Shown here piece by piece: positions 7,605 through 16,836 of a stretch of DNA of 64,000 bases. Position 1 is the stretch's first letter. The number at the start of each line of letters is the position of its first letter. Source of the DNA: Syntrophaceae bacterium UBA6087 (GTDB lineage: Bacteria; Desulfobacterota; Desulfomonilia; UBA1062); NCBI GenBank assembly GCA_002448235.1, contig DIXF01000017.1, forward strand, positions 124,001 to 188,000, written 5' to 3'. The translations under genes and the position numbers were made by a program. The notes below the pieces were generated by a model, which was not told where the DNA came from, searched no databases, and worked only from the letters and a program-made list of their open reading frames with translations.

Positions 7605-9821
7605 TCAGAACAGTGCGCCTATGTATAGATACGCCGCGTTGTCGCCCCCCTCGGCATGGCCGAATCCAAGGTATACGGGTCCGATGATCGAGTCCGCACC
7701 AAGGAAGAGACTTCCTGCCTTGATGAGGTCACGGGAGCTTACATCGGAGCGTCTGTCCCAGACATTGCCTGCTTCGTATGTCGCTCCTACATAGAGGTCG
7801 TTGCCGAACACTTTTCTTTTGAGGAGCTTGAAGAAACAGATCACTTCCCCGAATACCAGTTGCCTGCCATGAAGCTGATTAGGGGCCAGGCCGGACAGAT
7901 CGAACAATCCCCCGAGGAAGAATGGATTGTTGAATTCCTGAACGCTGCTTAGAACCGAATCCCATCTGGCCTTGAAGAGGAGCGTGCTCCTGTCCAAGGC
8001 AATCGGCTTCAGGAAGGTCGTTTTAACGAGATTGTACTTCTCGTCGGCCCCCAGCGAGGTTCTCCCGGCTAAGAATATGGAATTGAGCAGCACACCGCTC
8101 CGGGGGAAGCTCGTGTTGTCGATCCGGTCGATAACGAATGCCGCCTTGTAGGCTCCGTTATCGAATGTATTCTCGGGAAGGGTCTGCTCGCCCACATCGA
8201 GCTTGTTCCTGAACTCGCCCTTGAGCGCCCCGAGCCTGACCTCTCCGTATTCCTTGAGCTGCAACCCGAGATCGAGCCCGCCGGTGCGCTCGATTATCCG
8301 GTACTCTGCTCTCTTGTCGGAATCCTCGAACAGGAAAACCGAAACCGAATCGTATCGGAGATAGGGTGCGAGAAAATAGCGCCATCCCGAGGTATTCAAA
8401 GGCTGGTAGAACTCGGTAAAAACCTGCCGCTGATTCCCGAGCCGGAAGGTGTTTTTCCACTCCGCGTCCAGGTAGTTGATCTGAGAAAGGTAATAATCGA
8501 TGAGTATATCGTATGAGGTGTTGCCCTTCATGTCATTGTTCAGCTGCAACCCCAGCTCGAAGTGATGCTGGACGTTCGCCTTTTCCACCGGGTCCAGCTC
8601 GATCCCGGGCTTTCCATCCCTTTCGATGAGCCTGAAATCGATGTCCTTGAACTCTGCCCTGTTGTAGATCTCGAATACTTCCCCGGCAAGGACATCAGGC
8701 TCCAGAGGCTTGTCCAGTGTCTCCTTGAGGCGGCCGGGCAGGAATGCGGTTTTCAGGAATTTCTCCTGCTTGGCATCTACGAAATAAATCTCGCCGACCC
8801 GGGTTGATCGTTTCAGCTGCCGGGCTCTGATCTCCTGGTAGAGATCCTCGCTCACCGCGTACCTGCTCAGCTCGGCAGCCGCTTCTCTGGCCGCCTTTCT
8901 CCCCACTTGGACGGCATCGGCCATCCGGGTGAAGCTGGCGGTAGTGATGTCGCCGAGATCAGGGGTGATGAGCAGGTCGCCATCTTTGAGGGTGCGGATC
9001 TGCGCGTGCGTGTTCCTGTTTATGAGAAAGCCGTTTGTCTGGCCAGCGATGGCAAAGAAGGTATCAAGCTCTTCTCGCTTGCTCAAGGGAGTGCCGATAT
9101 TGATCGCGATGACAACATCGGCTCCCATCGCGCGCACCACGTCCACGGGAAGATTTCTGACCACTCCTCCGTCGACCAGCAGTCTGCCGTCTATTTCCAC
9201 CGGGTAAAAAGCACCGGGAATCGCCATGCTCGCCCGCATGGAATCTGCGAGGTCTCCCTTTGAAAGCACCACCATCTCGCCGTTTTCGATATCCGCCGCC
9301 ACTGCCCGGTAGGGTATGGGGAACTGATCGAAATCACTGCCTGCACCCAGTGACAGCGACCTTAAGGTCAGATCGAGCTTTTTGCCTGTCAGGAGTCCCG
9401 GAGGGAGCGTCAACCCTTTTTGTGAATCCACGTCCACGCGCAGGAGATAGTTTTCCTTTCCCCCTTTTCTCCGGTAGTACTGCTTCTGACGGGGGATGCT
9501 GTCGGAAAAGATAGCCTCCCAGTCGATCTTCGTGGTGAGCTTTTCAATATCCTCAGCCGGCGTGCCCATGGCATAGAGGCCGCCGATGATGGAGCCCATG
9601 CTCGTGCCTGCGATATAATCGACCGGGATGTGCTGCTCTTCAAGCACCTGCAGTACGCCTATATGGGCCGCCCCCCTCGCCCCGCCGCCGCTCAGGACCA
9701 GTCCGATCTTCGGCCTTGGTTTCCCCTGTTCGGCGGCAGCACCGGTGAGCGGCAGAGACAAAGCCGCCAGGAACCCGATAATGAAGAACCACGGCCATTG
9801 ACATGACCAGAGCTTCATCAT
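7605..9821 (-). CDS. patatin-like phospholipase with C-terminal Omp85-type barrel (PlpD-like, type Vd)
   Basis: 738 aa with a signal peptide (about residues 1-30). The patatin domain carries the oxyanion loop SGGGARGAAHIG, the nucleophile motif GTSMG and DGGVVRNLP with the catalytic Asp. A POTRA-like linker covers about residues 320-420. The Omp85/BamA-type beta-barrel follows and ends in a terminal Phe. This order is that of PlpD of Pseudomonas, where the barrel sits in the outer membrane and the lipase is displayed or released. The start has GGGAGG five bases upstream. The role could be lipolysis outside the cell or outer-membrane lipid remodelling; the sequence does not decide. Confidence 0.9.
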   Translation of the reverse strand: MMKLWSCQWPWFFIIGFLAALSLPLTGAAAEQGKPRPKIGLVLSGGGARGAAHIGVLQVLEEQHIPVDYIAGTSMGSIIGGLYAMGTPAEDIEKLTTKIDWEAIFSDSIPRQKQYYRRKGGKENYLLRVDVDSQKGLTLPPGLLTGKKLDLTLRSLSLGAGSDFDQFPIPYRAVAADIENGEMVVLSKGDLADSMRASMAIPGAFYPVEIDGRLLVDGGVVRNLPVDVVRAMGADVVIAINIGTPLSKREELDTFFAIAGQTNGFLINRNTHAQIRTLKDGDLLITPDLGDITTASFTRMADAVQVGRKAAREAAAELSRYAVSEDLYQEIRARQLKRSTRVGEIYFVDAKQEKFLKTAFLPGRLKETLDKPLEPDVLAGEVFEIYNRAEFKDIDFRLIERDGKPGIELDPVEKANVQHHFELGLQLNNDMKGNTSYDILIDYYLSQINYLDAEWKNTFRLGNQRQVFTEFYQPLNTSGWRYFLAPYLRYDSVSVFLFEDSDKRAEYRIIERTGGLDLGLQLKEYGEVRLGALKGEFRNKLDVGEQTLPENTFDNGAYKAAFVIDRIDNTSFPRSGVLLNSIFLAGRTSLGADEKYNLVKTTFLKPIALDRSTLLFKARWDSVLSSVQEFNNPFFLGGLFDLSGLAPNQLHGRQLVFGEVICFFKLLKRKVFGNDLYVGATYEAGNVWDRRSDVSSRDLIKAGSLFLGADSIIGPVYLGFGHAEGGDNAAYLYIGALF

Positions 9822-9929
9822 GTTAACCTCCCGTAAATCTATTTCACTTGAAAAACATGAGAGCCGGCGACCGGCAGAAAAGGTCTGCCTCTCATTAATA
9901 AATATTTTTGACTGAGGACGAACTCAATC

Positions 9930-10607
9930 TTACTTCGGCTTTACTCCGTGTGCCTGGTCCAGAAATGCCCTGATCCTCCCGGCCCAGAACTTGAAGGCCT
10001 CGTCAGCGGACCCGTACTTGGAAAACCTTTCCGTGAAGGCTGCGGTCTGCTCATCTCTGGCAACAACGACCACCTCCTTGTTCGCAGTATCGATTGCCAT
10101 CATTTCCATGCTCGTTGCACCCGAACCGGTCCAGGAGCCCCCGGCGCCTTTCTTTATCGTGCTGACGGCCAGTCCTACGGGCACGACCGTCGTGACGCCG
10201 CTCAAGACCGGCCTGCTCTGCTTGATCCCTGTCAGGGCGATCTTGATGCGAAGGACATCAGGGCCGGCTTCTGTTACGATCGGGTATTTGTCTTTGAGGG
10301 CATTCACAAGCTGCTTGTTGAAGGCGTCCGACAGCTCTTTCATCAGGTCGGGGTCGATGCCCTTGTCCTCTGCATCACGGGCAAAATAAAAAACGACTCC
10401 GTCAAGCATCACCTTATTGTATTTCGAGAAGTCGACTCCCGGCTTCACCCAGCGCTCCTTAGCTCCGCCTTCAGGCCCGGGCCCCAAATTTTTATAATAA
10501 TCGCCCAGAAACCCTGTCTGCTTTGGAGCTGATGCGCAGGAGCTCATGGTTATTGAAAGTGCAAATACCATAAACACTTCCAGTAAGAACCTTATTGCCT
10601 TTTTCAT
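9930..10607 (-). CDS. DUF3313-like lipoprotein
   Basis: 225 aa with a lipoprotein signal peptide whose lipobox cysteine lies in ITMSSCAS, followed by SAPKQTGFL. The body, with the KVMLDGVVFY and RIKIALTG strands and a hydrophobic VVPVGLAVSTI segment, resembles the DUF3313 family of periplasmic or outer-membrane lipoproteins of unknown function. AAGGGAGGT lies upstream of the ATG. It is upstream of the patatin-barrel gene on the same strand (109-base gap), so the two may be cotranscribed. Confidence 0.75.
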   Translation of the reverse strand: MKKAIRFLLEVFMVFALSITMSSCASAPKQTGFLGDYYKNLGPGPEGGAKERWVKPGVDFSKYNKVMLDGVVFYFARDAEDKGIDPDLMKELSDAFNKQLVNALKDKYPIVTEAGPDVLRIKIALTGIKQSRPVLSGVTTVVPVGLAVSTIKKGAGGSWTGSGATSMEMMAIDTANKEVVVVARDEQTAAFTERFSKYGSADEAFKFWAGRIRAFLDQAHGVKPK

Positions 10608-11419
10608 AGGTACCTCCCTTTCCTGTGTTCAATATTCATCTTGTGACCTTCCCGGGACTGCCTCCAGGAAGGTCATCTTGATTATCCCTTCCCCCTTCCA
10701 CGCTTTTTCTGGGACGAAGAAATCATAACATTGCCCTGAATCTCATCAGCCAGCCTGGTTCGAGCTCTGGTGATGTTCGGATAAAAGCAGACAGAGCCAT
10801 GCTGACATGCAGTTTGCCTTTCCGGGAAAGCCAGCCGGGACCTCCTCCATGAGGGATAATCAAGCCGCAAGGTCACATGAAATGATGATGGATTTCGTTT
10901 GTGGAATGAAAAGTTTTCATGGTGCAGTTCCCGGAACATATCGGAGACACCAGTTTTGATGAAGGGTCGGCTGATTATATCATACCCTTAAGAATACTCC
11001 TCGTTCCTCTCATCACTTACAGGTAATAATGCAGTCCGAACAGGTTGACTCAACCTCGGAGATGGTTTTTTAAAATCTATGAACACCGACGCTTCCGTCA
11101 AGAGCTCCGTTCTCATGCGCGTGATGCTGTTGCCCAGGGATAGTATGGATTCCCGATAACAGCCCGGGGCATTGATTTATTAGCTGATCGCCATTATACA
11201 GAAATGAATGGTTTCATCCATGAGTGCCACAGAGAACACCTGCAGCGAGGAGAACACCGCTAGCTGTCCTGCCGGGAGGCATTTACTGCAGGCTGGCTGA
11301 AAAGATCAGATCAATTAGTATCCTATAAACAATGCGGGCAAAGTATACTCCCTTCGCTGCTTCAGCTGCTTATTTACTATGTGGTCAGACCGGGCTGAGC
11401 TCAAAAAGGAGGATGAGCT
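10608..11419. other. 812-bp intergenic region with inverted repeats
   Basis: No gene recognised on either strand. The left third holds paired inverted repeats (listed separately). A TTGACT (11044) followed about 20 bases later by TAAAAT could be a weak promoter toward the BON gene, but the spacing is too long to be convincing. Confidence 0.4.
10642..10877. repeat. nested inverted repeats
   Basis: TGTGACCTT at 10642-10650 is matched by AAGGTCACA at 10869-10877, and CTTGATTATCCC at 10677-10688 by GGGATAATCAAG at 10853-10864. Outer and inner pairs are nested in the right order, as in the ends of a small non-autonomous element or a long hairpin. No transposase or target-site duplication was seen. 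Confidence 0.4.
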
Positions 11420-12229
11420 ATGAGAATGGTACGATCTCATATTCTGAAGACTATGTTAACCATGGTTCTCATGGTGTCTGCTGCCGTCGTGCTGACGGCC
11501 TGTGCAACCACACATATGACGGACAAGGATTCCGCAATCGAATCATCAATCAGAGAGTCAGGTGCTTTCACAAACTATCTGATTGATGACGATATCTCGA
11601 TCAATTCACAAAACGGCACAGTTACCCTGTCGGGAACCGTACCTGATGCATCCCACAAGTTTCTGGCAGAGGAGCTTGCAATGGATGTTTCCGGAGTCAA
11701 AGGTGTTGACAATAAGCTGGAACCGGCAGGTGGAAGCCCCGAAGAGGGTTCGGATGCTTGGCTTGGGGCAAAGGTGAAAGCCACCCTCATGGCGCATCCC
11801 GGTTTGGATCCGGAAATGACTGAAGTTTATGTGAGCAAAGGGACCGTAACTCTGAGGGGTCAGGTAGACAGCAAAGCACAGAGGGATCTGACAGCCGAAT
11901 ATTCAAAGAAAGTCAAAGGGGTAGAAGATGTGATCAATAATATAACCGTAGCTGAGCCTGCCCCGAACCAGTCGCAGGACTCTGCCCAAAAAATCGATGA
12001 TGCATCCATCACGGCTCGGGTCAATACAGCGTTGGCTTCGAACAGATCAACCAGCGACCTCGATGCAACGGTACAGACGAACTACGGAATAGTATCAGTG
12101 CAGGGTATTGCCGATAACCAGGCACAGAAGGACCTGGTTACCAAGATCATTACCGATATACCCGGGGTAAAAGCCGTGAATAATGAGCTGAACATAACAG
12201 AAACCGCCCGCCAGGAAGGGACTATTTAG
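11420..12229 (+). CDS. lipoprotein with three BON domains (OsmY-like)
   Basis: 269 aa. Signal peptide with lipobox VLTAC, the lipidated Cys being residue 28. Three BON domains follow at about residues 35-93, 104-168 and 192-258, each with the pattern NGTVTLSGTV... and ending in GVxxVxNxL. BON proteins such as OsmY and DolP bind membranes and act in envelope stress. AAAGGAGGATGAGCT precedes the ATG. Its stop overlaps the convergent efflux outer-membrane gene by eight bases. Confidence 0.88.
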   Translation: MRMVRSHILKTMLTMVLMVSAAVVLTACATTHMTDKDSAIESSIRESGAFTNYLIDDDISINSQNGTVTLSGTVPDASHKFLAEELAMDVSGVKGVDNKLEPAGGSPEEGSDAWLGAKVKATLMAHPGLDPEMTEVYVSKGTVTLRGQVDSKAQRDLTAEYSKKVKGVEDVINNITVAEPAPNQSQDSAQKIDDASITARVNTALASNRSTSDLDATVQTNYGIVSVQGIADNQAQKDLVTKIITDIPGVKAVNNELNITETARQEGTI

Positions 12230-13652
12230 GAACCGGCGAGCCGGGTTTGGAAATGCTCAGCGACTCTGCCTGATCCACCCAGCCTCCTCCCATGGCCTTA
12301 TAGATGTTGACGATCCCGATCAAGTTCGCTGCGCGGGCCTGTATCGTACTTAGTTCCGAAGGAAAGAGCTGCGACTGTGCATACAGGACTGTGAGAAAGG
12401 GTGCATAGCCTTCATGGTATTGAAGCCAGGACAGACGCTCGTATTCCCTGAATGCGACAACCCTCCTCTGCTCAGCCGAGAGCTGCTCTCCCAGTTTCCG
12501 GCTCGAGATGAGCGCATTCTCCATATCGGCAAATGCACTCTGAATCGTCAGCTCATATGCAGACAGTGTGGCCTGTTTTGCCCCTTCAGCCTGCTTTATC
12601 TGACCTGCAATTCTGCCTGCGGTGAAGATCGGTCCGGTGACCGTGCCGGTATAGTTCCAGGTGCGGCTTGATCCTTTGAAGAGATCTGAGAGCTCTCCGC
12701 TCGATACGCCGTAGGCTCCGGTGAGCGAGATGCTTGGGAAGTACAGAGATCTGGCAGCTCCTATCTGTGCATTTGCAGCGATCAGGTTCTGCTCGGCCTG
12801 CAATATGTCGGGACGGCGTTCGAGCAACTTCGATGGAAGGCCGGCAGGGACCACAGGAAGAGAGATCTCGGCAAGCGGTAGACCGCGGGCTATTGTCCCG
12901 GGATTGCGGCCTAAGAGGATTGAGAGTGCGTTTTCCGTCAGTGCAATCTGGGATTCGATCTGGGGTATGGCTGCTGCTGCTGTCTCGTATTGGGAACGCG
13001 CCTGTTCCACGGTCATAGCGGAAACCTGTCCGTGCTTGTGCTGAGTCTCGAATAATTTTACAGATTTTGCATATGCCTTGAGGGTGCGCTGTGCAATTAT
13101 GAGCTGTTCATCCAGGGCGCGCAGCTGGAAATAGGCAGCTGCGACCTCGGAAACAAGGGAGAGGATGACCCCGCGCCTGGCCTCCCGGCTTGCCAGCAAA
13201 GAGGCTCTTGCAGACTCGGTAAGCCTCCGGTAGCGGCCCCAGAGGTCGATCTCCCAGGCAGCACCGGCCAGGACCTCAAAACTGCTGAAGGGGTTCTTAT
13301 GCAGTAAGGCTCCTATACCGTTCTCAGGGAGACGCTGGCGGCTCGCAGAGCCGGTATAGTCAAGCTGCGGAAAAAGATATGAGCGTGTTGCCATGAGATT
13401 GCCTGCTGCCTGCTCGATGTTGGCTGCTGCTATATCCAGGCCCTTGTTATTCCTGAGCGCCTCTTCGATGAGCCGGTCAAGCACCGGATCGCCAAACTGC
13501 TTCCACCACTGAGTGTCGGCAGCTGCGGCCGCTTCCTTGATCTCATAGCGGAAGGATTGTGGCACTTCGACTTGAGGCCGTTTGTAATCAGGTCCCATCG
13601 TACAGCCGTAGATGATCATGATAGGAATGCAGGCGATCAGAACTCGGCGCAT
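12222..13652 (-). CDS. efflux outer-membrane lipoprotein (OprM/NodT family)
   Basis: Outer-membrane channel of the tripartite pump encoded just upstream. The start at 13652 is chosen because GGAGGAG lies six bases upstream and a lipoprotein signal follows (lipobox YGC, Cys17, then TMGPDYKRP, the standard OprM/NodT beginning). An upstream in-frame ATG at 13733 lies inside the RND gene and gives no family similarity. About 476 aa, two OEP domain halves. It follows the permease with a start overlapping its stop region, consistent with translational coupling. Its own 3' end overlaps the convergent BON gene. Confidence 0.92.
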   Translation of the reverse strand: MRRVLIACIPIMIIYGCTMGPDYKRPQVEVPQSFRYEIKEAAAAADTQWWKQFGDPVLDRLIEEALRNNKGLDIAAANIEQAAGNLMATRSYLFPQLDYTGSASRQRLPENGIGALLHKNPFSSFEVLAGAAWEIDLWGRYRRLTESARASLLASREARRGVILSLVSEVAAAYFQLRALDEQLIIAQRTLKAYAKSVKLFETQHKHGQVSAMTVEQARSQYETAAAAIPQIESQIALTENALSILLGRNPGTIARGLPLAEISLPVVPAGLPSKLLERRPDILQAEQNLIAANAQIGAARSLYFPSISLTGAYGVSSGELSDLFKGSSRTWNYTGTVTGPIFTAGRIAGQIKQAEGAKQATLSAYELTIQSAFADMENALISSRKLGEQLSAEQRRVVAFREYERLSWLQYHEGYAPFLTVLYAQSQLFPSELSTIQARAANLIGIVNIYKAMGGGWVDQAESLSISKPGSPVPK

Positions 13653-13653
13653 A

Positions 13654-16600
13654 TCAATCCTCCTCCGGGCCCTCAGTCGGCACCCGTGCAGGGGCAACGC
13701 CCCCGACATCGCTCTTCTCAGCTTTGGCCGCACCGGAGAGCTTTGCGCTCATGGTCTGAAGGAGCAAGAAAAACATAGGCACAAAATAGATTGCAATGAC
13801 CGTAGCGGCCAGACACCCTCCGATGACGCCTGTTCCAATGGAATGGCGGCTGTTGGCGGAGGCGCCTGTGGCAATGGCCAAAGGCACGCATCCAAGAATG
13901 AAAGCGAACGAGGTCATGACGATGGGACGAAGCCTTAAGCGCGCAGCCTCTGCCGCTGCGTCGAACAGGGACAGGCCTTCATGGTGTTTCTCCACCGCGA
14001 ACTCCACGATGAGGATCGCGTTCTTCGCAGCAAGACCGACGAGGGTGAGCAGACCGATCTGGAAATACACGTCGTTGGTGATCTTGCGCAGGATGATCGC
14101 CACCAGTGCACCAAGGACTGCGAACGGCACGGCAAAGATGACGCTGAAGGGCAGCGTCCAGCTCTCGTACTGGGCGGCGAGAATCAGGAGCACGAAGATC
14201 AGGCCGAAGATAATGGCAATGGACGAAGTGGAGCCTGCGAGCATCTCTTCACGCGCTTCTCCGGACCATTCAAAACCGTAGTCCGGCGGCATGGTTTCCT
14301 TCGCCACCTCCTGTATCGCCGCAAGCGCCTCTCCGGAGCTGTAGCCGGGCGCAGGCGCACCGGTGATCTTGGCGGCAGGGAAGTTGTTGAACCGCGTGAC
14401 GAGATCGGCGCCGGTTATGTATTTGGTGTTTACCACGGCGGACAGGGGAACCATTTTGTCTTTTTTGTTCCTGACATAGATCTGGTTGATTTTATCCGGG
14501 GTCATGCGGTAGCTCGGTTCGGCCTGGAGGATAACCTGCCAGAGCCGGGCATTTTTCGGAAACTGGCTCACGTAGAACGACCCGAAGAGTGTCTGCAGGG
14601 TGTTGTAAATGTCCTGCACCGGGATGCCCAGGGACTCTGCCTTGTCCCGATCCACATCTGCCAGCAGCTGCTGGCTGTTGGCATTGATCGTTGCGTTCAC
14701 GGTCGTGAGCTCGGGCCTTTTCTTCGCCTTTTCCACGATCTGCTTCACCACTCCGGCAAGCTGGCTGTAAGACCCGCTCCCTTTTTGCTGCAACCACATC
14801 TCGAATCCTGCAGTAACACCAAGACCCGGGATGGCAGGCGGGTTCAAGGGCAGCACGGTGCCGTCCCTGATGCCGGCATATGCCTTTTTCCCCTCCTCGA
14901 TTACCGCAGGGGCCTGCAACGCCGGGTCTTTACGCTCCTCGAAGTCCTTGAACGAGACAAAAAGGACGCCGGAATTGGTCTTGTTCTGCTGATCGATGAG
15001 GCTGTAGCCGTTCACCTCGGTCACGTTCGCCACTGCCTCGTGCTTGCGCATGAACCCGGCAGCCTCTTTTCCCAGAGCCTCGGTTCGGTCGAGACTCGCC
15101 CCATCCGGCAGGAGATACGGCACAAACAGGTAGCCCTGGTCTTCCTGGGGCACGAACGAGGTGGGCCAGATTGTAAACAGGAATCCCGTGCCGACGGTGA
15201 TGACGGCAAAGATGATCATTGCCCATATCCATCGCCTCATGACGAACTTCACACCCCTGACGTATCCGTTTGCCAGCCGGTCGAACATGGTGTCGAACCA
15301 TCTGAAAACGCGGTTCTTCGGCCCGTGCTTGGCCTTGATGAGGAGCGCAGCGAGCGCAGGCGACAGCGAAAGCGCGATTATGCCCGAAAACACGACGGAT
15401 ACGGCTATGGTCACGGCGAACTGCTTGTAGAGCTGCCCGGTGACACCCCCCAGAAAAGCAACGGGGAGGAAGACCGCGTTCAGCACCAGAACAATGGCGA
15501 TGACCGGGCCCGTCACCTCGGCCATGGCCTTCTTGGCTGCATCTTTCGGAGACAGGCCGAACGCGGCCATGTTGCGCTCGGTATTCTCGACCACGACTAT
15601 GGCGTCGTCGACCACGATACCGATGGCCAGGATCATGCCGAAGAGGGTGAGCATGTTGATGGAAAAGCCGAAAATCATCATCCCGATCATGGCGCCCAGA
15701 ATCGACACCGGCACCGCCAGCGTCGGGATGATCGTGAGCCGTCCGCTGTGCAGAAAGATGAACACCACGAGCACGACCAGAATAACTGCTTCGAAGAAGG
15801 TGTGCTCGACCTCTTTGATGGATTCGGCTACGAACTTGGTCGTGTCGAGGCCGATCTCATACTCCAGGCCGTCGGGAAAGCTCTTCGACAGGTCTGCCAG
15901 CGTGGCGCGGATCTGTTTCGAGACATCCATGGCATTCGCGCCGGGCTGCTGGTACACGGCGATCAGCGTTGCCGGCCTGCCCTGATAGTTCGAGCGGATG
16001 GAGTAGTCCTTGCGGCCCAGATCCGCGTACCCCACGTCTTTCAGCCGAACAATGGCCACACCCTCGGTCGATGCCCGCAGGATGATATTTTCGAACTGCT
16101 CCGCTTCGGTGAAGAGCCCGCGCGTCGTTACCGGGAAAGTCTGTTCGACCGGGGTAGGCGTCGGCGACTGGCCGATGCGGCCCACGGCGAACTGCTTGTT
16201 CTGCTGGGATACTGCGTCCGCAATGTCCGTGGTGGTAATGCCGAGCTGAGCCATCCGGTCGGGCTTCAGCCAGAGTCGCATCGCATAATCAGGCACGCCG
16301 AAGATCGATGCCTGGTTCGCGCCGGGGATGCGCTTTATGGCGTCGAGCACATAGATATTGGTATAATTTGCAATATAGTCTGGGCTGTGACGGCCTTCCG
16401 GTGAGAAGAGCGCCAGCACCATGAGGAAGGTCTGGGTTTTCTTCTGCACCTGGAGGCCCTGCTGAGTTACTGCCTGAGGCAATTGCGGCATGGCCATGTT
16501 CACCCGGTTCTGAACGTCAACCTGAGCAAGGCTCGGGTCCGTGCCCAGATTGAAGTAGACCGTCAGCGTGTAGTTGCCTGTCGAGGCGCTGGTGGACGAC

Positions 16601-16836
16601 ATGTAGATCATATTGTCCGCTCCGTTCACCTGCTGTTCGATGGGCGCGCCTACGTTCTGGGCCACTACTTCGGCGCTGGCGCCTGGGTAGCTCGCAGTCA
16701 CCTGTATCTGGACCGGTGTGATCTCCGGGTACTGGGCAATAGGGAGCTTGAGCATCACGACAAGCCCTGCGATGCAGATGATGATGGACAGGACCGCTGA
16801 AAAAATCGGCCTGTCGATAAAGAAGTTGGAGATCAT
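13654..16836 (-). CDS. RND efflux permease, HAE1 (AcrB/MexB/MexF) family
   Basis: Inner-membrane proton-driven drug transporter, 1060 aa. It begins MISNFFIDRPIFSAV, the standard HAE1 N-terminus, has the ASYPGASAEVVAQNV porter-domain start, and in TM4 carries the proton-relay pair VDDAIVVVEN near residue 405. The second half repeats the fold. The start codon overlaps the adaptor stop (ATGA). No TetR or MarR repressor adjoins the operon, so its regulation is not visible. Substrates are probably hydrophobic drugs, solvents or bile-like compounds, by family. Confidence 0.95.
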   Translation of the reverse strand: MISNFFIDRPIFSAVLSIIICIAGLVVMLKLPIAQYPEITPVQIQVTASYPGASAEVVAQNVGAPIEQQVNGADNMIYMSSTSASTGNYTLTVYFNLGTDPSLAQVDVQNRVNMAMPQLPQAVTQQGLQVQKKTQTFLMVLALFSPEGRHSPDYIANYTNIYVLDAIKRIPGANQASIFGVPDYAMRLWLKPDRMAQLGITTTDIADAVSQQNKQFAVGRIGQSPTPTPVEQTFPVTTRGLFTEAEQFENIILRASTEGVAIVRLKDVGYADLGRKDYSIRSNYQGRPATLIAVYQQPGANAMDVSKQIRATLADLSKSFPDGLEYEIGLDTTKFVAESIKEVEHTFFEAVILVVLVVFIFLHSGRLTIIPTLAVPVSILGAMIGMMIFGFSINMLTLFGMILAIGIVVDDAIVVVENTERNMAAFGLSPKDAAKKAMAEVTGPVIAIVLVLNAVFLPVAFLGGVTGQLYKQFAVTIAVSVVFSGIIALSLSPALAALLIKAKHGPKNRVFRWFDTMFDRLANGYVRGVKFVMRRWIWAMIIFAVITVGTGFLFTIWPTSFVPQEDQGYLFVPYLLPDGASLDRTEALGKEAAGFMRKHEAVANVTEVNGYSLIDQQNKTNSGVLFVSFKDFEERKDPALQAPAVIEEGKKAYAGIRDGTVLPLNPPAIPGLGVTAGFEMWLQQKGSGSYSQLAGVVKQIVEKAKKRPELTTVNATINANSQQLLADVDRDKAESLGIPVQDIYNTLQTLFGSFYVSQFPKNARLWQVILQAEPSYRMTPDKINQIYVRNKKDKMVPLSAVVNTKYITGADLVTRFNNFPAAKITGAPAPGYSSGEALAAIQEVAKETMPPDYGFEWSGEAREEMLAGSTSSIAIIFGLIFVLLILAAQYESWTLPFSVIFAVPFAVLGALVAIILRKITNDVYFQIGLLTLVGLAAKNAILIVEFAVEKHHEGLSLFDAAAEAARLRLRPIVMTSFAFILGCVPLAIATGASANSRHSIGTGVIGGCLAATVIAIYFVPMFFLLLQTMSAKLSGAAKAEKSDVGGVAPARVPTEGPEED

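Noticed and set aside
11332..11586. 84-aa plus-strand ORF overlapping the BON gene start
   Set aside because: Overlaps the real gene in another frame and lacks an RBS; no family features.
13981..16404. 807-aa plus-strand ORF inside the RND permease
   Set aside because: Low-complexity, His- and Arg-rich shadow with no RBS; the minus-strand HAE1 frame explains every base.
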